A DNA stretch of 64,000 nucleotides from Chitinophagales bacterium (GTDB lineage: Bacteria; Bacteroidota; Bacteroidia; Chitinophagales; Chitinophagaceae). Below are positions 53,761-60,903 of the stretch, in pieces. The notes below the pieces were generated by a model. That model searched no databases. It was not told the origin of the DNA and saw only the letters and a program-made list of their open reading frames with translations. The stretch lies in NCBI GenBank assembly GCA_017303415.1, contig JAFLBJ010000001.1, positions 1,178,001-1,242,000 on the forward strand. The letters are read 5' to 3'. A program made the position numbers and the translations under genes. Position 1 is the stretch's first letter; each line of letters opens with the position of its first letter.

Positions 53761-54171
53761 ATGGACATCCTATTTGAACTAAGGGAGATCAGTGCGGTTG
53801 CGGCCAGGCTTTTGCCCCTGATCAGGGGAAAAGTGGTGGCGCTGCACGGCGACATGGGAGCGGGGAAAACAACCCTCGTACATGCGCTGGGGGAGGTGAT
53901 GGGAATCCACGAGGTGGTCAGCAGTCCAACTTTTTCAATCATCAACGAATATGGGTGGGAGGGCGGCCCTGTTTTTCACATTGATCTGTACCGTTTAAAA
54001 GATGAGGAGGAGGCCATACAGGCAGGGGTGGAGGACTGCCTTTACAGTGGTGCCACCTGTTTGGTGGAATGGCCAGACCGGGCACCGGGTTTATTTCCAC
54101 CCGATACCATCCATCTTTACCTTGAGGTGGTAAACACCCAGGCCAGAAAGCTGCGTATAGCCGGGAATTGA
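53761..54171 (+). CDS. tsaE: tRNA threonylcarbamoyladenosine biosynthesis ATPase TsaE
   Basis: A 136-residue P-loop ATPase needed with TsaB and TsaD for t6A37 modification of tRNAs reading ANN codons. Walker A is HGDMGAGKTTLVHALG (about 31-44), followed by the family motif VSSPTFSIINEY and VEWPDRAPGLFP. The predicted -7 element TATTTTTG (53749-53756) is four bases from the ATG, so the mRNA may be leaderless. The alanine dehydrogenase gene begins 41 bases downstream. Confidence 0.93.
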   Translation: MDILFELREISAVAARLLPLIRGKVVALHGDMGAGKTTLVHALGEVMGIHEVVSSPTFSIINEYGWEGGPVFHIDLYRLKDEEEAIQAGVEDCLYSGATCLVEWPDRAPGLFPPDTIHLYLEVVNTQARKLRIAGN

Positions 54172-54212
54172 TTATTTTTATCATCCGCCCATCCAACGGG
54201 ACCTTAACCAAC

Positions 54213-55427
54213 ATGAGCCAGCAAAAACCCCGGATCAGTACCTCCTTCAGTTATGAAACACTGGAGGAAACCCTGGACATAAAGCCCAAAGGGGCTTCCA
54301 TGCATATCGGTATCCCTAAGGAGATCGCTTTTCAGGAGAACCGTATCGCTCTGACCCCCGACGCGGTCAGCGTATTGGTCAGCAATGGTCATGAGGTCAT
54401 GATCGAACATAATGCCGGTGAAGCTTCGCATTTCCGCGATAAAGATTATAGTGAGGCCGGTGCGCGGATCGTTTATGAGCGGGCCGAGGTTTTCAAGGCA
54501 CCCATCCTGGTGAAAAGCGCACCGGTGATCGAAGAGGACCTGCCTCTTCTTCAACTCAATCAGGTGATCATTTCCCCCATCCATCTTTCCGTATTGAAAG
54601 CCGATCTGTTGGAAAAGATGATGGAGAAACGGATCACCGGTATTTCCTTTGAAAATTTAAAAGACGATAGTGGTACATACCCCATTGTGCGGAGTATGAG
54701 TGAGATTGCCGGAAGCGCGGTGATGCTGATCGCGGGTCAGTACCTCAGCTCTGCTAACCACGGCAAAGGGGTATTATTGGGTGGTATCTCGGGTATCGCT
54801 CCAACCAAGGTTATTATTATCGGGGCAGGGATCGTAGGCGAATATGCCGCGCGTGCCGCCCTGGCATTGGGCGCCTCGGTCAAGGTGTTTGATAATAGTG
54901 TATATCGGTTGAAACGTCTTCAGAATAATGTTGGCCACCGGCTTTGGACCTCGGTGATCGAACCTCGTATGCTGGCCAAACAACTCAAGACCTGCGAAGT
55001 AGCCGTAGGTGCCCTGGCCAGTGAAACAGGCCGCACCCCCATGGTGGTCACCGAAGAAATGGTAAGCAATATGCGCCCGGGTAGCGTCATCATTGATGTG
55101 AGCATCGACCGGGGTGGTTGTTTTGAAACCTCCGAGATCACCAGCCATGGTCATCCCGTTTTCTTAAAATATGGAGTGATTCACTATTGTGTGCCAAATA
55201 TACCTTCCGGTTTTTCCCGTACTGCCTCCCAGGCCATCAGCAATGTGTTGATGCCCTTATTTATGGAAGCCGGAGAAGAGGGAGGATTTGAAAAATTGAT
55301 CTGGCACCAGGTGCATCTCCGCAGCGGGATTTACCTTTTCAAAGGGCATCTCACCAATTTCCATTTGAGTGAACGTTTTGGGATCAAGTTTACAGATCTG
55401 AATCTATTGATCGCGAGTCAGCGGTAG
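54213..55427 (+). CDS. ald: Alanine dehydrogenase
   Basis: A 404-residue NAD-dependent dehydrogenase that interconverts L-alanine with pyruvate and ammonia. After an N-terminal extension (about 30 residues, typical of Bacteroidota forms) the family sequence starts at HIGIPKEIAFQENRIALTP, with the catalytic lysine in LVKSAPVIEEDL. The Rossmann motif is KVIIIGAGIVGEYAARAALALGASVKVFD (about 199-227). The segment SVIIDVSIDRGGCFETS and HYCVPNIPSGFSRTAS complete the signature. I chose ATG 54213 (MSQQKPRIST) because it begins 41 bases after the tsaE stop, and the in-frame codons before it look non-coding. Likely shares the tsaE transcript. Confidence 0.9.
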   Translation: MSQQKPRISTSFSYETLEETLDIKPKGASMHIGIPKEIAFQENRIALTPDAVSVLVSNGHEVMIEHNAGEASHFRDKDYSEAGARIVYERAEVFKAPILVKSAPVIEEDLPLLQLNQVIISPIHLSVLKADLLEKMMEKRITGISFENLKDDSGTYPIVRSMSEIAGSAVMLIAGQYLSSANHGKGVLLGGISGIAPTKVIIIGAGIVGEYAARAALALGASVKVFDNSVYRLKRLQNNVGHRLWTSVIEPRMLAKQLKTCEVAVGALASETGRTPMVVTEEMVSNMRPGSVIIDVSIDRGGCFETSEITSHGHPVFLKYGVIHYCVPNIPSGFSRTASQAISNVLMPLFMEAGEEGGFEKLIWHQVHLRSGIYLFKGHLTNFHLSERFGIKFTDLNLLIASQR

Positions 55428-55429
55428 GC

Positions 55430-55580
55430 TTAACCACAGAGACACAGAGATAAATGTACAGATGATAAAAAATTCCAGTTGTTTATTACTCCGTGGATTC
55501 TATTGGGTTTAGTCATATTTAAGAACACAAAGGAATTCATTAGCTATCAGAAATCTCTGCGCCTCTGTGTCTCTGTGGTG
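55430..55580. repeat. CACAGAGA-family inverted repeat
   Basis: The left arm (55430-55450; TTAACCACAGAGACACAGAG) and right arm (55554-55580; TCTCTGCGCCTCTGTGTCTCTG) flank about 100 bases of A+T-rich sequence. It is related to the repeats at 38211 and 30121. It lies between convergent genes. Confidence 0.8.
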
Positions 55581-55582
55581 TA

Positions 55583-56272
55583 TTATAATTTGTAGTTCAG
55601 GATATCCAGCCGTTCCGAACAAAACCCAAATTCCACTTCATCATTACTACTTACCACAACCAATCTGTCACTGGTTAATTCCGCGATGAGCTGTTGATAG
55701 AGGCTGATACCCCCGGCATCGAGGTTGGTACAGGGTTCATCCAATAATAAAATAGGTACATCTGAGTAGAAAGCCTGGGCCAGTTTGATGCGTTGTTTCA
55801 TTCCGCTGGAATAAAAACGAATCTGTTTATCTGCCGCATTTTCCAAACCCACCCGTTTCAGTATTTCAGGAATCGTAATGTCTTTGACAAAGGGTTTGAA
55901 AACCTGGTGAAAAGTGAGAAATTCCAAAGCGGTCATTTCTTCAATGACTTCGAGGTAGGGGGCAGCGATGGAGATGAGGTCGGGGGTCGGAGGTCGGGAG
56001 TTGGGAGTTGGAAGTCGGGAGTCCGGAGTCGAAGGTCGGAGGTCGGAGGTTTCTCTCCGAACCCCGGACCCCGGACTTCCGTCTTCGGACCAACTAATTC
56101 TTCCTTCATTCACGTCTACCGCCCCGCTTATCACCTGCAGCAGGGTACTTTTCCCGGAGCCATTGGGTCCGGTGATAGCGTAACTTTTCCCTTGTTCAAA
56201 TGTGTAATGAAGGTGGCGAAATATCCAATCGCGGTTATACCGTTTCCCTGCGTCAGTCAACGATACTTTCAT
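55583..56272 (-). CDS. ABC ATPase with an in-frame repeat insertion
   Basis: A 229-residue lone ABC ATPase. Walker A is TGPNGSGKSTLLQVISG (34-50), the signature is RFYSSGMKQRIKLAQAF, and Walker B is ILLLDEPCTNLD. The sequence after strand SW (residue 61) is normally followed in a few residues by the Q-loop region; here about 38 extra residues (62-99), rich in Pro, Ser, Thr and Arg, lie before ISIAAPYLEVIEE. They are encoded by a repeat. I chose ATG 56272 (MKVSLTDAGKRYNRDW), which overlaps the lpxA stop by 20 bases; longer in-frame starts lie inside lpxA. No permease is adjacent. Confidence 0.85.
   Translation of the reverse strand: MKVSLTDAGKRYNRDWIFRHLHYTFEQGKSYAITGPNGSGKSTLLQVISGAVDVNEGRISWSEDGSPGSGVRRETSDLRPSTPDSRLPTPNSRPPTPDLISIAAPYLEVIEEMTALEFLTFHQVFKPFVKDITIPEILKRVGLENAADKQIRFYSSGMKQRIKLAQAFYSDVPILLLDEPCTNLDAGGISLYQQLIAELTSDRLVVVSSNDEVEFGFCSERLDILNYKL
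55977..56091 (-). repeat. Tandem/inverted repeat inserted in frame in the ABC ATPase gene
   Basis: On the plus strand, 55977-56051 is a tandem of GGTCGGA/GGTCGGG and AGTTGGG units, and 56055-56091 contains the reverse-complement-type units (CCCCGGACCCCGGACTTCC). The structure is like the intergenic families here. The insert keeps the reading frame (38 codons) and encodes residues 62-99 of the ABC ATPase. Confidence 0.8.
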
Positions 56273-57059
56273 CGCCGTTGGTTTTGGAGAAACGTTTGAT
56301 GATACCGCGTTGGGAAGTGCGGATGAACTGAACGATCTCATCGCGTTCATCACTTACATCAAATTCTTCCTCCAGGAATTCCACGGCCTGGGTAGTGTTC
56401 ATCCCCTTATTATAAATAATGCGGTAGATATCGAGAATATGATTGATCCTTTCTACGGTAAACCCTCTTCTTTTTAATCCGATAGAGTTGACCCCGGCAT
56501 AGGAAAGCGGGTTTCGGGCGGCTTTAATATAAGGAGGAACGTCCTTGCCCACCAGTGAACCACCACTTAAAAAGGAATGTTGACCGATATTGACAAACTG
56601 GTGAACGGCACACATGCCACCAATAATGGCCCAATCGCCGATCGTTACGTGTCCTGCTACCTGCGTGTTGTTACTCATGATGCAGTGATTGCCCACCAGA
56701 CAGTCATGTGCCAGATGGCAATAGGCCATGATCAGACAGTTGCTGCCGATCATTGTTTTTTCCCGGTGTTCTGTACCCCGGTTAACCGTAACAAATTCCC
56801 GGATCGTAGTATTATCCCCGATTACCACCTGGGAATACTCACCCTGGTATTTGAGGTCTTGCGGAATAGCGGCGATAACCGCACCCGGAAAGATCCGGCA
56901 GTTTTTGCCGATCCGGGCCCCTTCCATAATGGTCACATTGGAACCGATCCAGGTACCATCTCCGATCTCTACGTCCTGGTGGATGACTGTAAAAGGGTCC
57001 ACTTTGACATTCGTAGCCAAACGGGCATTGGGGTGAATATAAGTATGAGGATGAATCAT
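56253..57059 (-). CDS. lpxA: UDP-N-acetylglucosamine acyltransferase LpxA
   Basis: A 268-residue trimeric left-handed beta-helix acyltransferase that starts lipid A synthesis by adding a 3-hydroxyacyl chain to UDP-GlcNAc. Hexapeptide repeats run from the N-terminus (HPHTYIHPNARLATNVKVDPFTVIHQDVEIGDGTWIGSNV). The catalytic histidine lies in YCHLAHDCLVG, and the C-terminal helical region contains NSIGLKRRGFTVERINHI. The ABC ATPase gene overlaps its 3' end by 20 bases. The lpxC/fabZ and lpxD genes that often accompany it are not directly upstream; instead there is a repeat-filled spacer. Confidence 0.95.
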   Translation of the reverse strand: MIHPHTYIHPNARLATNVKVDPFTVIHQDVEIGDGTWIGSNVTIMEGARIGKNCRIFPGAVIAAIPQDLKYQGEYSQVVIGDNTTIREFVTVNRGTEHREKTMIGSNCLIMAYCHLAHDCLVGNHCIMSNNTQVAGHVTIGDWAIIGGMCAVHQFVNIGQHSFLSGGSLVGKDVPPYIKAARNPLSYAGVNSIGLKRRGFTVERINHILDIYRIIYNKGMNTTQAVEFLEEEFDVSDERDEIVQFIRTSQRGIIKRFSKTNGDESIVD

Positions 57060-57145
57060 TTGTTAGCGCTTGATTTTCAAAGGACGGACAAAGTTAATTT
57101 TTAATGAATAATAGCGAAGTTTTTTTGCAAATAATTGGCAATTAG

Positions 57146-57405
57146 GGTTTTGGATGACTGATGACGGATGACAGATGACAGATGACGGAGGACGGATGTT
57201 AGATGTTGGATGTTGGTAATAGGTATTTATTTTTGGGGTTTGGTGATTCAAAAACCTAAAACTTAATACCTTATAACCACCAACCACCAACCCTCATCCG
57301 TCATCTGTCATCAGTCATCCAACATCCACCATCCACCATCCAACATCCGTCCTCCGTCATCTGTCATCCGTCATCCAACATCCAACATCCATCCCCCACA
57401 ATTTC
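57146..57405. repeat. GGATGAC/GGATGTT-family inverted repeat
   Basis: The left arm (about 57150-57215) has units GACGGATGACAGATGAC, ACGGAGGACGGATGTTAG and ATGTTGGATG. The right arm (57293-57391) has CATCCGTCATCTGTCATC, CATCCAACATCC and CCTCCGTCATC. The loop is 75 bases and A+T-rich. It is related to 27631-27900. It fills the gap 57060-57423 between lpxA and the AraC gene. Confidence 0.87.
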
Positions 57406-57406
57406 G

Positions 57407-57414
57407 TACCTTTG
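57407..57414 (+). promoter_or_regulatory. -7 element TACCTTTG for the AraC regulator
   Basis: A perfect TAnnTTTG match immediately after the repeat. It predicts a start near 57418, six bases before the ATG, and excludes the in-frame TTG at 57412. Confidence 0.6.
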
Positions 57415-57423
57415 CCCACTCAC

Positions 57424-58365
57424 ATGCACCAACCACAAGACATACTCGCTCTCGCCTATCGCAACAACCTGATCCAGGATCAAATGGTTCTGTTGCAGGA
57501 ACGCGAACAACAGATCCCGGGTTCGGTGCAGTACACTATTAAAAGGTATCACCGCCAGTCTCAATGGAGCATAGAGGATACCGGTATGCTGGTGTACCAT
57601 TACGAAAAGAATTCCCTGGAAAAGAGCTACCTGGAATTGCGTTTCTGTGTTTCAGGAAATGTCTATTGCCGTAAAAAGGAAACGGAATGCGACATGTGCC
57701 AGTACGCTGCTTCCCGCCACTGCATGGAAAAAGTGGATAGCGTGGATGTGTTGAGTTTTCATTTCACCCCGGCCCAACTGACCCAGTTTGTAAAACCCCG
57801 CCGCTCAGATTCCAATCTGGGTGACGAAGTGATGGCCTTTAAACACCGTTCCTCTTTTTCCAAAACACTTCCTCTTTGTGGTAAAACAAGAATGGTGCTG
57901 GAAGGGCTGCTCAATCATACCTACTCGGATACTTTAGCGAATATTTATATCAACGCGCAAACGCAGATGCTTCTGCTCTATAGCCTTGATTGTATGCTGG
58001 GCGATAAACAGGTGGAGAATATCACCTGTAAATTCCTGGCAAATGAACTGGATCGGGAAAAGATCATTCGTTCCCGCGAAATTCTACTCGAACATATTGG
58101 TGAGCCCATCACCATCAAAGAACTTAGTCGCAAGGTGGCCATCAATGAATGTTACCTTAAAAAAGGTTTCAAAGAGATGTTCGGCACCACCATCTTTGAT
58201 TTTTATCAAAGCCAGCGTATGGAACATGCTAAATACCTTTTATATGAAAAAGGGCTTAGCGTCACAGAAGTGTCATTGCTTCTCGGATATTCTTCCATCT
58301 CTCACTTTTCTACCGCCTTCAAAAAGCACACAGGGCTTAAACCCTGTGAATTGCTGATCCGGTAA
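57424..58365 (+). CDS. AraC family regulator with a cysteine cluster (iron-uptake type)
   Basis: A 313-residue transcription regulator. The C-terminal AraC double helix-turn-helix (about 210-313; ITIKELSRKVAINECYLKKGFKEMFGTTIFDFY, LSVTEVSLLLGYSSISHFSTAFKKHTGLKP) is like PchR/YbtA-type siderophore regulators. The N-terminal sensor half contains CRKKETECDMCQYAASRHC, four cysteines spaced C-x6-C-x2-C-x7-C, which could hold a metal or Fe-S cluster. Two TonB receptors and a HmuY-like protein follow in the same orientation, so iron or haem control is likely. That function is inference from context. Confidence 0.85.
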   Translation: MHQPQDILALAYRNNLIQDQMVLLQEREQQIPGSVQYTIKRYHRQSQWSIEDTGMLVYHYEKNSLEKSYLELRFCVSGNVYCRKKETECDMCQYAASRHCMEKVDSVDVLSFHFTPAQLTQFVKPRRSDSNLGDEVMAFKHRSSFSKTLPLCGKTRMVLEGLLNHTYSDTLANIYINAQTQMLLLYSLDCMLGDKQVENITCKFLANELDREKIIRSREILLEHIGEPITIKELSRKVAINECYLKKGFKEMFGTTIFDFYQSQRMEHAKYLLYEKGLSVTEVSLLLGYSSISHFSTAFKKHTGLKPCELLIR

Positions 58366-58478
58366 GATCTCCCTGTTTGGTAATTATGATTGCTTTTTCG
58401 CATTGCGTAAAGCTTTTTTCTTTTTGCGAAAGCCTAACGAAGAGAGATAGCTGATTTTTGCGGCACAAAATCAATTGT

Positions 58479-60686
58479 ATGTTTGCATGGAGGAGTTTGC
58501 TCTTTTTAGTTCTCGCCCTATTGGATGTAGTTATAGGTCTTTCGCAGCGGCCCTTCGCCGATGATTCTACCCATCCGGTAACCAAGAACCTGCCCGATAT
58601 TACCGTGGTGGGCCGGTATAGCCGAAGTGATTTCCAGTTAATGCCAGAGATCGTAGGCACAAATATTTATGCCGGAAAGAAAAGTTCGTTGATCGTGCTG
58701 GATAATGTCCAGGGAAATGTTGTTTCAAATACCATGCGCCAGGTCTTGGCCAAAGTTCCGGGAATCCATGTTTGGGAAAGTGACCCGAGTGGTATCCAGA
58801 TCGGGATTGCTGCACGGGGGTTAAGCCCCAATCGAAGCTGGGAATTCAATATTCGCCAGAATGGGTATGATATTGCAGCAGATCCGTTTGGTTATCCGGA
58901 AGCTTATTACAATCCCCAATTACAGGCGGTTCAACGCATTGAAGTGATTCGAGGACATGGCGCGTTACAGTATGGTCCGCAATTTGGCGGACTGGTGAAT
59001 TATATCCTGCGTAATGGGAGCGAGATCGATCAAAAATTTGTGGTGGAAACGCAACAAACTGTTGGAAGTAATAATCTATTCAATACCTATAATGCTGTTG
59101 GCGGTAAGAATGGACGTTCGCACTATTATGCTTTTTTTGATCACCGGAATGGAAATGGATGGAGAAACAACAGTCGGTTTTATACCCATGCTGTCTATGG
59201 AACATATACCTACAAGCTGGCGCAACGACTTACCTTATCGGCTGAAATTATGCACTCACATATCCGAAGCCAGCAACCCGGTGGGTTGACCGATGCGCAA
59301 TTCAAACAAGATCCCCGGCAAAGTTTCCGTCATCGAAACTGGTTTGATATAAAATGGACCACACCTGCATTGATCCTTAATTATACGATCAATGAATCAA
59401 CCAGGTGGAATACGAAACTGTTTGCCACCATTGGCGACCGCAGCAGTATCGGGTTTCTGCAAACCATAACAGTTCCCGATAGCATTAATCCAGCTACTTT
59501 ACAATACAATAACCGGACTGCCCAGGTGGACCATTACCGTAACTACGGGTTGGAAAGCCGGTTTATTACGGATTATAAAATGGGGAAATGGCAAAATACC
59601 TTTTCCACGGGTATCCGTTTATATACCGGCACGACGCATCGCCTTTCCAATGGAAAAGGGTCAACTGGAACGGACTATAGCATGATCATTGAAGGGGAAT
59701 ATCCTGGCGATATCAAATTCCGATCGGCCAATGTCGCTGCATTTGCAGAGAATATTTTCCGCATTAACGATCATTTATTGATCATACCTGGTATCCGGTT
59801 TGAATGGCTGGAAGGAGAGGCGAGTGGAAGGACCGGTTTCAATAATCTGGGCGATCCCATTATTCTGCAACCTATCACCCGGGGTCGAACATTTATGTTG
59901 GGGGGTATTGGCGCGGAATGGCATGTAGGCAGTCAAATGGAGATATACGGCAATATCTCCCAGGCCTACCGGCCCATTCAATTTGCCAATCTCCAGGCTC
60001 CCCCTACAACCGATGTGGTGGATCCTAACCTGAAAGATGCAAAAGGGTACAATGCAGATCTGGGTTATCGGGGAAAGTATAAGGATTTCCTTCAGTTTGA
60101 TGTCAGCCTTTTTTTCCTGCAATACAACAACCGTATTGGTACGGTAACCGTTTCAGGAACACCTTCCTACCGTTTGATCACCAATGTGGGAAACAGTACC
60201 AGCAAAGGAATGGAGTCCTATATAGAGTTCAATCCGCTTCGCGCCTGGGTTAAAGGAAAGACGGACCTTATTCTGTTTGCCTCTTACGGGTATACAAATG
60301 CCCGTTACGATAATGACCATAAAGATGCCAATACAAAAGGGAAGAAGGTCGAGAACGCACCTGAACATATTCTACGCAGTGGAATGACCCTTGGTTGGAA
60401 GTCTTTTTCTGCCACGCTGCAGTGGAGTTATTCCAGTGAAACCTTTAGTGATGCCAATAATACGGAAACGCCATCGGCCAATGGAAACACCGGGCTGATC
60501 CCTGCGTATTCTGTAGCAGATCTGTCCTTTGCTTATAAGATCAAACCCGCCATAAGCGTCAAGGGTGGTATCAACAACCTGGCCGACACCTATTATTTTA
60601 CACGTCGCGCGGGTGGGTATCCGGGTCCGGGATTATTACCAGCAGATGGTCGAACTTTTTTTCTCTCCCTGACGGCCAAACTCTAA
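58479..60686 (+). CDS. TonB-dependent siderophore/ferric-citrate-type receptor
   Basis: A 735-residue outer-membrane receptor. The signal peptide (MFAWRSLLFLVLALLDVVIG) is followed by a plug domain (about 60-210; NTMRQVLAKVPGIHVWESDPSGIQIGIAARGLSPNRSWEFNIRQNG) with the typical VEVIRGHGALQYGPQFGG segment. The barrel ends with NNLADTYYFTRRAGGYPGPGLLPADGRTFFLSLTAKL, resembling FecA-type receptors. I chose the ATG at 58479 since a TTG at 58458 would lengthen an already complete signal peptide. It follows the AraC regulator by 113 bases. Substrate is probably a ferric siderophore or ferric citrate. Confidence 0.87.
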   Translation: MFAWRSLLFLVLALLDVVIGLSQRPFADDSTHPVTKNLPDITVVGRYSRSDFQLMPEIVGTNIYAGKKSSLIVLDNVQGNVVSNTMRQVLAKVPGIHVWESDPSGIQIGIAARGLSPNRSWEFNIRQNGYDIAADPFGYPEAYYNPQLQAVQRIEVIRGHGALQYGPQFGGLVNYILRNGSEIDQKFVVETQQTVGSNNLFNTYNAVGGKNGRSHYYAFFDHRNGNGWRNNSRFYTHAVYGTYTYKLAQRLTLSAEIMHSHIRSQQPGGLTDAQFKQDPRQSFRHRNWFDIKWTTPALILNYTINESTRWNTKLFATIGDRSSIGFLQTITVPDSINPATLQYNNRTAQVDHYRNYGLESRFITDYKMGKWQNTFSTGIRLYTGTTHRLSNGKGSTGTDYSMIIEGEYPGDIKFRSANVAAFAENIFRINDHLLIIPGIRFEWLEGEASGRTGFNNLGDPIILQPITRGRTFMLGGIGAEWHVGSQMEIYGNISQAYRPIQFANLQAPPTTDVVDPNLKDAKGYNADLGYRGKYKDFLQFDVSLFFLQYNNRIGTVTVSGTPSYRLITNVGNSTSKGMESYIEFNPLRAWVKGKTDLILFASYGYTNARYDNDHKDANTKGKKVENAPEHILRSGMTLGWKSFSATLQWSYSSETFSDANNTETPSANGNTGLIPAYSVADLSFAYKIKPAISVKGGINNLADTYYFTRRAGGYPGPGLLPADGRTFFLSLTAKL

Positions 60687-60709
60687 ACATAAATTCATAA
60701 CGCTTCCTT

Positions 60710-60765
60710 CCACCCTCGCGTCTTCGCGGTTAGTCATACCGCCAAGGCGCGAGGGCGTGCGAGGA
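60710..60765. repeat. Small GC-rich inverted repeat
   Basis: The arms CCACCCTCGCGTCTTCGCGGT (60710-60730) and ACCGCCAAGGCGCGAGGG (60738-60755) pair imperfectly and continue with GCGTGCGAGG. It lies between the two TonB receptor genes. The remainder of 60687-60903 is A+T-rich and holds the promoter of the second receptor. Confidence 0.6.
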
Positions 60766-60903
60766 TTTGTATGATTTAAATCAATTGAAAGAATGACTCT
60801 CATAGGAATGCTGTCATTTAATTGTAAAACGATATTGCGCTCTCTTATATTGACAATGGCGTGATAAAACTTCATTTTCCCAAATGAAACTTTGCTCCCG
60901 CAA

